NCBI RefSeq assembly: GCF_947500795.1
Contig: NZ_CANMTE010000002.1
Coordinates: 496,001 to 560,000 of the forward strand
Direction: 5' to 3'
Source of the DNA: an uncultured Gelidibacter sp.
Lineage (GTDB): Bacteria > Bacteroidota > Bacteroidia > Flavobacteriales > Flavobacteriaceae
Length of the DNA: 64,000 bases
Of this stretch, positions 38,015 through 46,927 are shown one piece after another. The first letter of the stretch is position 1, and the number at the start of each line of letters is the position of its first letter. The translations under genes and the position numbers were made by a program. Under the pieces are notes generated by a model. That model worked only from the letters and a program-made list of their open reading frames with translations. It was not told the origin of the DNA and ran no database searches.

Positions 38015-38299
38015 TTCAATGATTAATAGCATTTAATCTGAAAGTGAATCCCCACGATCACTTTTGTTTAGGTAAAATAAATTCCTATATCAAATATCAT
38101 AAATTTATAGTTCTATTTGGAGGACGTTTGTATGGTTGGTATAAAATAATGTATAGTTGGCGGTTCATAGTGGCGTTAATTTATGGTCATTAAGCGTTTT
38201 TATATTAAATTGAGGCTAGAGTATGCGCATTATACATTAAACGGAACTAATCATACATATTTGTATCAATCACATTCATAATAGTATTATATTTAATTT

Positions 38300-39034
38300 A
38301 TGGTTAAAGCTGTAATTGTTGATGACGAACCTAAAGCGATCCAGAGCCTCTCGTGGGAGCTTTCTAATTTTAGTGATGATATTGAGGTAATCAGGACATT
38401 CACTAATCCGGAAGATGCTATTGACTATATTGACAATAGTGTGCTGGACTGTCTGTTTTTGGATATTCAGATGCCTACGATGGACGGTTTTCAGTTTTTA
38501 GGCAAACTCACTAATAAAGATTTCGCGGTGGTAATTACGACGGCTTATAATGATTTTGCTATCAAAGCCTTAAAACACGAAGCTATCGATTATCTACTAA
38601 AACCGATAGATTCTGATGACCTTGAGGAAACTATCAAAAAGATTAAAAAGTACACTTACAAATTGGCGAATTCCACCAAAATTGAGGAAGTACTTCTTAA
38701 TTTTAACGCAAAGTTTGATCAAAAGAAGATTACAATCAATACCGATGGCAAGCTTATTTTTTTAGATGCTGAAGAAATCCTGTTTGTAGAATCTGACGGT
38801 AATTATTGTACCATTATCATGGAAAATTCCCATAAAATTGTAATTACGAAGAAGTTGAAGGAAATGAACAGCATTTTGCCGGAGAACCAATTCTTCAGAA
38901 TACATAATTCCTTTATCATCAACTTAAAGAAAATCAAAGAATACATTAAGAGCGAAGGCTACGTAGTTATGGAGTCAAACCATAGAATTCCAGTGGCGCG
39001 CCAACGAAAATCTGATTTTTTAGAGAAGTTATAA
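38300..39034 (+). CDS. LytTR-family response regulator
   Basis: 244 residues. The receiver domain (1-120) has the acidic pair Asp8/Asp9, the phospho-acceptor Asp55 in LFLDIQMP, Thr in TAYND and Lys in LLKPID. The C-terminal LytTR DNA-binding domain (about 140-240) shows ILFVESDGNYCTIIM, FFRIHNSFIINL and PVARQRK. It probably activates or represses genes after phosphorylation by the histidine kinase encoded four bases downstream. The regulated genes cannot be told from the window. Confidence 0.95.
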   Translation: MVKAVIVDDEPKAIQSLSWELSNFSDDIEVIRTFTNPEDAIDYIDNSVLDCLFLDIQMPTMDGFQFLGKLTNKDFAVVITTAYNDFAIKALKHEAIDYLLKPIDSDDLEETIKKIKKYTYKLANSTKIEEVLLNFNAKFDQKKITINTDGKLIFLDAEEILFVESDGNYCTIIMENSHKIVITKKLKEMNSILPENQFFRIHNSFIINLKKIKEYIKSEGYVVMESNHRIPVARQRKSDFLEKL

Positions 39035-39038
39035 TCCA

Positions 39039-41015
39039 ATGCAATCTAATCTCCTTAAACAAATAACTCGTTTTCAGTGGCCCTTAAGGGCTTTGGTAAT
39101 TGCACTCTTATTTTGCATGTGCCACACCTTGCATGCGCAGAAAGACCCGTCCTTAACTTTTGAAAACACTTTAAAAGATTTAAAAGGTTCTTGGCCAAAT
39201 AATTATGAAGCCATACATGCTATGTTCTCACGATTTCAGAATGACAGTGTGGTCTTGCGGACTTTGGCTTTAAAGGCCGAAGAGAAGAACTCGTTGGAAG
39301 TTGAGAGTTATGCGCTCAATAAATTAGGGGAAATTTATAGAAATATCTCTTCTTATGATGCGGCTTTGGAAATGCATTTTAAAGCTCGGAAACTTGCAAT
39401 GCAAGCCAATAACATCCAATTGGAAGTCATCAGTCTCAATATGATTGGTGTTGTTTATAGGCGGATGGATTTCATAAAACCGGCACTCGATTATCATAAG
39501 AAAGCCCTCGATATTGCAAATGGGGTTAAAAATCCGTCGAAAGAATTGCGAGCTAGTATTGCTGTTTCCCAAAACAGTATGGGTAATATTTATTTGACTT
39601 TAAAACAGTATGATTTGGCTATCACTCAGTTTGAGAAATCCCTGGTTATCGAGAAGCAATTGGGCAATAAGCTCGGATTGGCTATTAATTATCATAATTT
39701 GGGGTATGCTGATGAGGCTAAAGGACTTTTAGATGTTGCACTGGAAAACTATGAACGGAGTCTAGAGTATAACGAGCAAATAGATTCTGAAGTTGGCCGG
39801 GTTATTTGCTATAACAGTATTGGTCAGATTTATATCAAACAAGAAAAATATCAGGAGGCTAAGCTTATTATTGAAGACGGTCTGAAAAAAGCGGTCCAAT
39901 TGGGAGATCAGTTTTACATTTCCTATGCTTATATTAATCTGGGATGGGTGCAAAGTGAATTATATCAGGACGAAGAGGCAGAGGCGAATCTTAAAAAAGG
40001 TTTAGAAATTGCTGAAACCTACGGATTAAAAACTTCCAACGTTGATGCGAATATGCAACTTGCAGATTTTTATAAGAGGAAAAACGATTTTAAAACGGCG
40101 CTCAGCCATTATGAAAAAGCGGTAGAACTTGAAAAAACGATTTTCACTGACCGTAATATGCAGTATGTGAGTGATATTATTATCCAATACGAAAATGAAG
40201 CAAAAAACGACCAAATTATTCAGCTTGCGAATGAAAATGAGTTGGTAAAATCGAGAATGCAACGTAATCAGACCATATTTTGGTTTGCAATTTTAGTCTT
40301 GGCGATCACGGCAGGAGCTATGATTGCGGTTAATAGAACCCGACAGTTAAAGCACGAAAAGCAAATTGTGACTTTAGAGCAAGACATGTTGAGAAGTCAG
40401 ATGAATCCTCATTTTATCTTCAATTCATTAAATTCTATTAAGCTTTATATCATCAATAACGAGAAGGAAAATGCAGTGTATTATCTGAATAAATTTTCAA
40501 AGTTTATCAGAAAAATATTGATTGCTTCAACGGAGAAAGAAATTCTACTGGAAGATGAATTGGATACCATGCAATTGTATATGAACATTGAAAACATTCG
40601 TTTTTCAAATGAAATTAACTTTACGATTGATGTGGCTCCGGGAATCAATACTGCAGGCATACGTGTACCATCGCTAATTTTACAACCTTTTCTGGAAAAT
40701 GCACTGTGGCACGGTCTTTCTTCCAAAAATGATGATAAGCGAATTGAAATGAGAGTTTATAAGGACACTGAAGAGTATATCACTATTGCCATTACAGATA
40801 ATGGAATTGGACGGAAGGCATCTCAAATCATCAATCATAATAGGGTTCTTAAGGGAAAATCGGTGGGATTGGCCATTACCAAAGCGCGATTGACCAATTT
40901 CTCCAAAAGGTTTACGTCGGATTATAAAATGGATATTCAAGACTTGTATGACGACCAACGCCAACCGGCAGGAACACGAGTTGTGGTCAAAATACCAATC
41001 CGTAAAAACACTTAA
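39039..41015 (+). CDS. TPR-containing sensor histidine kinase (LytS/YehU type)
   Basis: 658 residues. A signal/anchor helix at 10-34 is followed by periplasmic TPRs (about 60-380, e.g. NSMGNIYLTLKQYDLAITQFEK), one membrane helix (about 412-432), a short coiled coil, and a His_kinase domain with phospho-acceptor His458 in MNPHFIFNSLN. The HATPase region contains LILQPFLENALWHGL (N box) and ITDNGIGRKAS (G1 box). Such kinases pair with LytTR regulators; the periplasmic TPR is probably the sensing part. It begins four bases after the response regulator, so the two form an operon. Confidence 0.94.
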   Translation: MQSNLLKQITRFQWPLRALVIALLFCMCHTLHAQKDPSLTFENTLKDLKGSWPNNYEAIHAMFSRFQNDSVVLRTLALKAEEKNSLEVESYALNKLGEIYRNISSYDAALEMHFKARKLAMQANNIQLEVISLNMIGVVYRRMDFIKPALDYHKKALDIANGVKNPSKELRASIAVSQNSMGNIYLTLKQYDLAITQFEKSLVIEKQLGNKLGLAINYHNLGYADEAKGLLDVALENYERSLEYNEQIDSEVGRVICYNSIGQIYIKQEKYQEAKLIIEDGLKKAVQLGDQFYISYAYINLGWVQSELYQDEEAEANLKKGLEIAETYGLKTSNVDANMQLADFYKRKNDFKTALSHYEKAVELEKTIFTDRNMQYVSDIIIQYENEAKNDQIIQLANENELVKSRMQRNQTIFWFAILVLAITAGAMIAVNRTRQLKHEKQIVTLEQDMLRSQMNPHFIFNSLNSIKLYIINNEKENAVYYLNKFSKFIRKILIASTEKEILLEDELDTMQLYMNIENIRFSNEINFTIDVAPGINTAGIRVPSLILQPFLENALWHGLSSKNDDKRIEMRVYKDTEEYITIAITDNGIGRKASQIINHNRVLKGKSVGLAITKARLTNFSKRFTSDYKMDIQDLYDDQRQPAGTRVVVKIPIRKNT

Positions 41016-41048
41016 TTGATTGTTTTATTTTAGGTCGTCACTATAAAA

Positions 41049-41678
41049 TTATTGCTTTAGTCCAAAAGGTTGTGCCGGAAGTTTCTTTTCCCAATCCTTC
41101 CCAAACAATGACGTGAGATATGCAGCTATTTTAGTATTGTTGTCTTGAGATGTTTTATAAGTTATTGGGTCTACAATGCAATTTTTGCTTATAAATCCAA
41201 TGCCGTATTCATTTTTAAAAGCTTCAAAAGTTTCAGGACTAATTGCCGCCAATCCATGCACGATAAAGTTGACAGTTCCCTTAGAAATCTCCGATTTCAA
41301 GTCTTCCGTTGAAAGATTGCTAATGTCCTTAGTTGTTACCGTAATAGGAGCGATAGTTCCTTTGTTGAGCTGAGCTTTCTTTTCTAATCTGATGGTTATG
41401 GTGTTGTTGCGTTCTGTAATTCTTACTGGATAAGAGGTGAGAGCGGTAGCGTCTTCTGTGTGAAACCTAAACTCATATTTCCCTTTTTCTGGAAGTTCAA
41501 CAGTAAAACTTGACAATGTATTGATCTCGAATTTTTCATTGGTTTCAGTAATGAAAAACACCCCATTAACCGTGGTTTGTTCTGTTAGATTTTCAAAAAC
41601 TACAGTGGCGGTAATAGGCGTTGCATAACTCGTATAAACCGATAATAGTGCAATCAGTAGGGTGGAGAATAGTTTCAT
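41049..41678 (-). CDS. Exported protein of unknown function
   Basis: 209 residues with a Sec signal peptide (about 1-19, ending SYATPI). The first half of the mature part is beta-rich (VFENLTEQTTVNGVFFITE, YEFRFHTEDA); the second half is mixed, with FEAFKNEYGIGFISKNCIVDPITY followed by LTSLFGKDWEKKLPAQPFG. That latter part is reminiscent of a periplasmic partner domain, but I do not recognise a family. A single Cys in NCIVDP is conspicuous. It lies downstream of a long hairpin at 41737 and converges with the histidine kinase gene. Confidence 0.65.
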   Translation of the reverse strand: MKLFSTLLIALLSVYTSYATPITATVVFENLTEQTTVNGVFFITETNEKFEINTLSSFTVELPEKGKYEFRFHTEDATALTSYPVRITERNNTITIRLEKKAQLNKGTIAPITVTTKDISNLSTEDLKSEISKGTVNFIVHGLAAISPETFEAFKNEYGIGFISKNCIVDPITYKTSQDNNTKIAAYLTSLFGKDWEKKLPAQPFGLKQ

Positions 41679-41736
41679 AATCTATCGTGTTAGGTGGCTC
41701 TAAAATAAGTAAAATATCTTGATCAATCAATTTGAT

Positions 41737-41785
41737 ACAACTCAAAAAAGGCATAACGGTCAATGTTATGCCTTTTCTGAGTTGT
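41737..41785 (-). terminator. Unusually long terminator hairpin
   Basis: A 21-base arm beginning ACAACTCA and ending GGCATAAC pairs with its complement except for one mismatch, around GGTCAAT. It lies just after the DUF4412 gene stop and before the exported-protein gene. An inner T4-rich arm gives partial terminator character. Confidence 0.6.
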
Positions 41786-41803
41786 GTAAATTATTGACCA
41801 GTT

Positions 41804-42508
41804 CTAATTTCCTAAAGCGCCTAACATAGAACCATATTCCGAGGTTTTGATTGTTAAATTAGTTTCTTCAACACCTATACATTGCATGGTCATACTGTTT
41901 TTGTCTTTCTTTTTGTCGACAAACTGCATCTCCATCATTAGTGCATTTTTGCTGTATTTTTCCATCCATGCAGGATTGAATCCTTTTGGTGACTTTGTTT
42001 TTCCATTCTCCCACATTTTGTTGAAACTAATAGGAGCTTCATTGGTAACGTAAAAGATGATTTTGCTATCTGCATTTTCGCCCTCAAATCCGTCGCAATT
42101 GTAGCCTAAAATGGTTTTGGACCCTATTTTTTTGAAGGTGTAATCGGAATCATTCTCGTCAGAAGTAAAATCGCTCAGTTTTATTTTAGATGTTTTCACG
42201 ATTTTTTTGCCCATCATCTCCATAAACATTCCGGTAACAGCGTTTGCGTTATCCATCACAGTAAACATTTTCATGCCTTCTTGGCCTTGCGACATGGCAG
42301 CGATGTCAAATCCGAAATAGTCAGCGTCTTTTTTTAGATAATAATCAAATTGGATATCATCTTTCTTGTTGGTCATTTTGAGTTTGTAGATGTAATCAAA
42401 ATCGTAAGTGCTTCTAAGTCCTTGTGAATCGTTTTGTGCAACCATCATCATTGAAGAAAGTAGAAAACTGATGCCTACAGCTAATCTGAAAATTATTGAA
42501 TATCTCAT
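41804..42508 (-). CDS. DUF4412-like exported protein
   Basis: 234 residues with a signal peptide (about 1-24, SSMMMVAQ). The body fits the DUF4412 pattern: methionine-rich strands around KMFTVMDNANAVTGMFMEMMGKK and a short IGSKTILGYNCDGFEGENAD block (the 'g.ktI.Gy.C.kY' element of the family), then MWENGKTKSP. It is probably a periplasmic or outer-membrane-attached beta-structure of unknown role. A TATTTTTG element on the minus strand at 42556-42563 may drive it. Confidence 0.7.
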   Translation of the reverse strand: MRYSIIFRLAVGISFLLSSMMMVAQNDSQGLRSTYDFDYIYKLKMTNKKDDIQFDYYLKKDADYFGFDIAAMSQGQEGMKMFTVMDNANAVTGMFMEMMGKKIVKTSKIKLSDFTSDENDSDYTFKKIGSKTILGYNCDGFEGENADSKIIFYVTNEAPISFNKMWENGKTKSPKGFNPAWMEKYSKNALMMEMQFVDKKKDKNSMTMQCIGVEETNLTIKTSEYGSMLGALGN

Positions 42509-42632
42509 TTGTTTTTGAAATTAAAGAAGTTAACATATTGCTAATCTGTAATTTACAAAAATAAATGCTAAGGTGATAAAAGAATGTATGCTATGTATGA
42601 AATGGTGTGTACTTGGAACTGTAAGTAGATTG

Positions 42633-43196
42633 TTATCGGTTTTCGGCAACTTTTTCAAGTTCCATATACCAGTCTTCTCCAAATTTTCGGATGAGTGCTT
42701 GCTTCACAAATTTATAAACCGGCACTTGAAGTTCCTTACCTAAGGTGCAGGCATCATCGCAAATTTCCCACTTATGGTAATTAACGGCAGAAAACTCAGA
42801 ATAATCCTTTACACGAACAGGGTATAAGTGACAGGAAACAGGTTTTTTCCAATCAATTTCACCTTGATTGTGAGCTTCCTCAATAGCGCAAAGGGCGGTA
42901 CCTTTATTGTCGAACATTACATAAGCACAGTCAGCACCGTCTATAAGAGGTGTTTCAAATTCGCCATCTTCAGTAGTGATAAAAGTGCCTTGAGCTTCCA
43001 CTGCGTCAATTCCTGCCTGACGCATAAACGGTTTTACCTTCGGATAAATATCCTGCATAATTTTTGTTTCCTCCAAATCTAAGGGTGCGCCCGCGTCTCC
43101 ATCAATGCAACAAGCGCCTTTACATGCCGATAAATTGCATACAAAATCCTTCTCGATGATGTCTTCTGAAACGATGGTTTTTCCTAATTGAAACAT
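42633..43196 (-). CDS. DUF3109 family cysteine-rich protein
   Basis: 187 residues. The N-terminus has the cysteine cluster CNLSACKGACCIDGDAG, and further cysteines follow as DCAYVMF, ALCAIEE, VSCHLYPVRV and ICDDACTLG, an arrangement that suggests a bound metal or iron-sulfur centre as in YkgJ-type proteins. DUF3109 members are widespread in Bacteroidota and have no assigned reaction. It is divergent from marC, with a TACTTTTG element at 43245-43252 on its strand. Confidence 0.85.
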   Translation of the reverse strand: MFQLGKTIVSEDIIEKDFVCNLSACKGACCIDGDAGAPLDLEETKIMQDIYPKVKPFMRQAGIDAVEAQGTFITTEDGEFETPLIDGADCAYVMFDNKGTALCAIEEAHNQGEIDWKKPVSCHLYPVRVKDYSEFSAVNYHKWEICDDACTLGKELQVPVYKFVKQALIRKFGEDWYMELEKVAENR

Positions 43197-43328
43197 AATG
43201 TATTAGCTTAAAAATGAGGTGTGTTTTGATCAAAAATTGCGGGACAAAAGTAACCAAAATTTAGAGTTATTTAGTATAATAAATCGATATTAAACTTCTA
43301 CTTTTGCAAAAAATTAAAGCTTAAGCAT

Positions 43329-43916
43329 ATGCAACTTGATTTTAAAGAGATTTTTACAGCATTTATGATTCTTTTCGCGGTGATTGATATTATTGGAAAT
43401 ATTCCGATTGTCATTGATTTGCGTAAGAAATTTGGACATATTGAAAGTGGTAAGGCCTCTATAATTGCTGGTATCATTTTGATTATCTTTCTTTTTATAG
43501 GTCAGAATATTTTGTCATTAATTGGGATTGATATCAACTCGTTCGCGGTAGCTGGTGCATTTATCCTGTTTTTTATCGCCATAGAAATGACATTGGGCAT
43601 TACCCTGTATAAAAATGATGAAAGTAGTAGTATGACCGCAACGGTCTTTCCACTGGCATTTCCGTTAATTGCCGGTCCTGGTAGTTTGACCACATTATTA
43701 TCTTTACGAGCCGAATATGCGGTAGAAAACATCATTGTTGCGGTTTTAATGAATGTTGTTGTTATCTTTATCGTGTTAAAAACATCATCAAGAATTGAAC
43801 GATTTCTTGGTCCGAGTGGTATCAATATTATCCGAAAAATCTTTGGAGTTATTTTATTGGCCATTGCCGTAAAATTATTTGCCGCCAATATTAAGACTTT
43901 GTTTGAACTTGTATAA
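43329..43916 (+). CDS. MarC-family integral membrane protein
   Basis: 195 residues with six predicted membrane helices. Family signatures are FAVIDIIGNIPI near the N-terminus, the central PLAFPLIAGPGSLTTLL and the C-terminal GVILLAIAVKLF. MarC/UPF0056 proteins are inner-membrane proteins of undefined transport role. A TACTTTTG element at 43299-43306 precedes the start by 22 bases. A small membrane protein gene follows after 10 bases and then a flavoprotein gene, so the three probably form an operon. Confidence 0.92.
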   Translation: MQLDFKEIFTAFMILFAVIDIIGNIPIVIDLRKKFGHIESGKASIIAGIILIIFLFIGQNILSLIGIDINSFAVAGAFILFFIAIEMTLGITLYKNDESSSMTATVFPLAFPLIAGPGSLTTLLSLRAEYAVENIIVAVLMNVVVIFIVLKTSSRIERFLGPSGINIIRKIFGVILLAIAVKLFAANIKTLFELV

Positions 43917-43926
43917 TACCTAAATT

Positions 43927-44136
43927 ATGAAAATAGCAACCATTATCTTATCTATAATTGCATTGGGACTTATTGTTTTCAATGTGACCAAACTTAATTT
44001 TGACAACCTTTTTCAGGGAGAAAGTGCAGTTGCACTGATCACAATATTAACTGCGCTGTGTGCAATTGTATTGCTACAAATCCTTAGAGTTTCAAAACGA
44101 ATTGACAAGCTTTCTAAGGAAAAGCGTAATGTTTGA
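43927..44136 (+). CDS. Small two-helix membrane protein
   Basis: 69 residues: two hydrophobic helices (about 3-20 and 38-55) separated by a short loop, then a basic tail (SKRIDKLSKEKRNV). No family is recognised. It starts 10 bases after marC and its last 8 bases overlap the next gene's start codon, so its expression is tied to both neighbours. Confidence 0.7.
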   Translation: MKIATIILSIIALGLIVFNVTKLNFDNLFQGESAVALITILTALCAIVLLQILRVSKRIDKLSKEKRNV

Positions 44137-44731
44137 TGTATTGATAGTTGGAGCTGGAGCCGCTGGCATGTCTTGTGCCTTGGTTTTAGGATCAGCTAAA
44201 TCGAAGCCCTTTGCTGAGGATAAACGCATAGGATTAATTGCGCACCAAAGAACTTCGCATTTACAAAATGCCCTATTCAATAATGTTTTAGGATTGCCGG
44301 CAGGGACTTTAGGTTCCGATATTCTAACGGCCGGTAAAGCGCAGCTTGCCTCGCTTTATCCACATGTGGAGCAGATTGAAAAGGAAAAAGTAAAATCTGT
44401 TGTTAAATCTTCTGAAGGATTTACTGTTATAACCAATAAGGGAACTTATGCTGCTAAGTTGGTAGTGATTGCTGTGGGCTATACTAATTTGATAACTATA
44501 AAAGGTTTAGAATCATATATAGAAGCGCATCCAAAAGCGGCACCTGCAAAGGAACGTATTTGGTTGAAAAATGAAAATCATGTCGTAGAGCCTGGTTTGT
44601 TTGTTGCGGGAACTTTGGCCGGATTAAGAAGTCAATATGCTATTGCTTGTGGAACTGGAGCTCAAGTAGCTACTGATATTTTGACGCTTTGGAATGATGG
44701 AAAAGACACTCACGTGCATGATAAAATTTGA
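44129..44731 (+). CDS. Reduced thioredoxin reductase-like flavoprotein
   Basis: 200 residues from ATG 44129 (MFDVLIVGAGAAGMSCALVL); the frame is open further upstream, but that part lies inside the small membrane gene. It has the FAD dinucleotide motif GAGAAG, a middle TKGTYAAKLVVIAVGYTN strand, and a C-terminal LFVAGTLAGLRSQYAIACGTGAQVA segment corresponding to the usual flavin-contact block (GD replaced by GT). The NAD(P)H-binding domain and the CxxC active site of thioredoxin reductases (~310 residues) are missing. The substrate is unknown. Its start overlaps the preceding gene by 8 bases. Confidence 0.78.
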   Translation: MFDVLIVGAGAAGMSCALVLGSAKSKPFAEDKRIGLIAHQRTSHLQNALFNNVLGLPAGTLGSDILTAGKAQLASLYPHVEQIEKEKVKSVVKSSEGFTVITNKGTYAAKLVVIAVGYTNLITIKGLESYIEAHPKAAPAKERIWLKNENHVVEPGLFVAGTLAGLRSQYAIACGTGAQVATDILTLWNDGKDTHVHDKI

Positions 44732-44756
44732 ATACGTGGCGTAAAACAATTTTAAA

Positions 44757-46361
44757 TTATTGTTTTTTAGGCTTAGCCTTCACCAGTTTCAAAACCTCCT
44801 CAATCATAGCATCACTAGCATTTAAAATTTCTTCTGCAGCGTTAGAGCCATATAATTGATCAGCCAAAGCAGCTTTAATCAGCGTTTTCATTTCTTGATG
44901 ATACGCTACAAACGTAACGTTGCCCTGTTGTTTGTTGTTCAAATATTTTTGAAAACGAAGTACAATATCATCACTTACTTCAAAATTGTTGATGAAATCC
45001 TTCTTAGAAATTTCTAAATAGCTTTTGCGATCTTTATCCAATTCTTCAAACACAAAATAATTGATGAGACCACTGTATTTGATATAATTTAGGGTTTCAT
45101 TTTGCAAACTTGGATCCAAAGGCACAAAAATATCAGGAATTATACCACCGCCACCGTAAACGACTTTGCCTTTAGGCGTTGTGAATTTCAGTGAATCGTC
45201 TATTTTGATGTTAATTTCATCATTGAACTCACCATTGCTACGACGCTTGTAATAATCGTTATAATATTCTTGATTATGGCCATTGTCATAAGGACGTTGG
45301 ATGGAACGACCGGTTGGAGTGTAATAACGCGATACGGTTAAGCGTACGGCGCTACCATCGCCTAAAGACATTTCACGCTGTACCAACCCTTTGCCATAAC
45401 TACGACGGCCAATAATGGTGCCTTTATCATTATCTTGTAAAGCGCCTGCAACAATTTCGCTGGCAGATGCTGAGTTTTCATTGATTAAAATAAAGACTTC
45501 ACCTTCTTCAAAATCGCCTTTTTTTGTGGCGAAACTTTTATCGATACGTCCAGATTTGTTTTTGGTAAACAGGATGAGTTTATCGTCTTCCAAAAATTCG
45601 TCTGCAATCTGTTCTGCTATGGCCAAGAAACCACCTGGATTGTCTCGTAAATCCAATACCAATTTTGTGGCGCCTTCATCTTGCAATTGGTCTAAAGCTC
45701 TTTTGAATTCTTTATAGGTAGATTCAGCAAATCGGTTGATTTTAATGTAAGCCAATTCCGGAGTCAGCATATAAGCGGCGTCCACACTGGTAATAGGAAT
45801 GCTTGAGCGTTTCACACTGAAATTGATGAATCGGTTTTCGCTTTTGCGATAAATTTTCAGTTCGATTTTGCTGTTCTTGTCGCCTTTTAGCTTCTGAATA
45901 ATTTGATCATTCGTCCACTGACGACCAAAAATCGAATCGCCATCAGCCATAATTATCCGATCCCCGCTTTTGATGCCTGCTTTTTCACTAGGTCCTCCTG
46001 CAATGGGTCTGATGACGGTAATTGTGTCTTTATAAGTGTAAAAACTGACGCCAATACCCACAAAATCACCTTTCATATTCTCGGTAACACGTTGTAAATC
46101 GGCTTTAGGGATGTAAGTAGAATGTGGGTCGAGCTTGTCTAAAATACCATTAACGGTAACGTCTACAATACTATCGGTGTTGACATTATCAACATATTCA
46201 TAATCGATATAATCAATAAGACGGTTGAGTTTGTCTTTCTTACTGTTGGAGGTGAATAAACGGTCAGAATTGTCTGTGAAATTGAGTTTTCCACCAATAA
46301 AGACGCCGGCTGCAACTGCAACGCCAATAATCAATGGAATATATTTCTTTTTAAAAGACAT
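44757..46361 (-). CDS. Carboxyl-terminal processing peptidase (S41 family)
   Basis: 534 residues. An N-terminal membrane anchor (about 8-25) puts it in the periplasm. The PDZ domain (about 85-175) shows IRPIAGGPSEKAGIKSGDRI; the S41 protease core follows with LVLDLRDNPGG, the nucleophile Ser in INENSASASEI and the general-base Lys in RRSYGKGLVQ. It cleaves C-terminal tails of envelope proteins, comparable to CtpA/Prc. Its start overlaps the stop of the deaminase gene by one base (TAATG). Confidence 0.94.
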   Translation of the reverse strand: MSFKKKYIPLIIGVAVAAGVFIGGKLNFTDNSDRLFTSNSKKDKLNRLIDYIDYEYVDNVNTDSIVDVTVNGILDKLDPHSTYIPKADLQRVTENMKGDFVGIGVSFYTYKDTITVIRPIAGGPSEKAGIKSGDRIIMADGDSIFGRQWTNDQIIQKLKGDKNSKIELKIYRKSENRFINFSVKRSSIPITSVDAAYMLTPELAYIKINRFAESTYKEFKRALDQLQDEGATKLVLDLRDNPGGFLAIAEQIADEFLEDDKLILFTKNKSGRIDKSFATKKGDFEEGEVFILINENSASASEIVAGALQDNDKGTIIGRRSYGKGLVQREMSLGDGSAVRLTVSRYYTPTGRSIQRPYDNGHNQEYYNDYYKRRSNGEFNDEINIKIDDSLKFTTPKGKVVYGGGGIIPDIFVPLDPSLQNETLNYIKYSGLINYFVFEELDKDRKSYLEISKKDFINNFEVSDDIVLRFQKYLNNKQQGNVTFVAYHQEMKTLIKAALADQLYGSNAAEEILNASDAMIEEVLKLVKAKPKKQ

Positions 46362-46792
46362 TATGAGTTTAAATCTTCAATATGTTGTAGTTCTATGCCC
46401 GCTTTGGACAAAAATTGGAGGCCAGAATCATCTTTATAGCCTTCATGATATACAACACGAATGATGCCAGCCTGGTGAATTAATTTACTACATTCTTTGC
46501 AAGGTGATAAGGTGATGTATAAGGTGGCGCCTTTACAGGATTGTGTGGAGGACGCTACCTTTAGTATGGCGTTGGCTTCAGCATGGAGGACGTACCATTT
46601 TGTGTAGCCTTCATCATCTTCGCAATAATTTTCAAAACCTGTTGGAGTGCCATTATAACCGTCAGAAATGATCATTCGGTCTTTAACGATGAGCGCGCCA
46701 ACTTGTTTGCGTTGGCAATGTGATAATTTGCCCCATTCTTTTGCTATCCTTAAATACGCCTTATCATAGCGCAACTGTTTTTTATTTGGCAT
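46361..46792 (-). CDS. dCMP deaminase-family protein (ComEB-like)
   Basis: 143 residues with a zinc-dependent deaminase fold: KQVGALIVKDRMIISDGYNGTP, the zinc/catalytic HAEANAI and SPCKECSKLI. It probably converts dCMP to dUMP, supplying the thymidylate route, though related members act on other cytosine nucleotides. It shares one base with the protease gene downstream, so both are translated from one message; a functional link between them is not obvious. Confidence 0.88.
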   Translation of the reverse strand: MPNKKQLRYDKAYLRIAKEWGKLSHCQRKQVGALIVKDRMIISDGYNGTPTGFENYCEDDEGYTKWYVLHAEANAILKVASSTQSCKGATLYITLSPCKECSKLIHQAGIIRVVYHEGYKDDSGLQFLSKAGIELQHIEDLNS

Positions 46793-46927
46793 TGATGTAA
46801 TTTACGATTTTGAAAGTACGGTTTTTTAATAGGTGTTATTTGAATTATCTAAAACCTTGTACGAATATAAAATCTTCGTGTTTTAATTTATCTAATTTAG
46901 AGTTAAACTTTGGCGAATCTGTCAGAT

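Larger units (their letters stand above)
37593..38299. other. 707-base intergenic region between nrdB and the LytTR gene
   Basis: AT-rich. It holds a -7-like TAATTTTG for nrdB (37663-37670), two DnaA-box-like nonamers (37702-37710, 37737-37745) and two terminator-like hairpins that both have their T-run on the minus strand (37884-37908 and 37983-38014). No protein-coding frame is convincing. The two minus-strand terminators, with no minus-strand gene to end, hint at a small RNA. Confidence 0.45.

Noticed and set aside
43502-43888. 128-codon minus-strand frame inside marC
   Set aside because: Antisense shadow of marC; composition mirrors its hydrophobic codons.
44060-44128. Upstream extension of the flavoprotein
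   Set aside because: The residues before MFDVLIVGAG are an out-of-frame reading of the small membrane protein gene.
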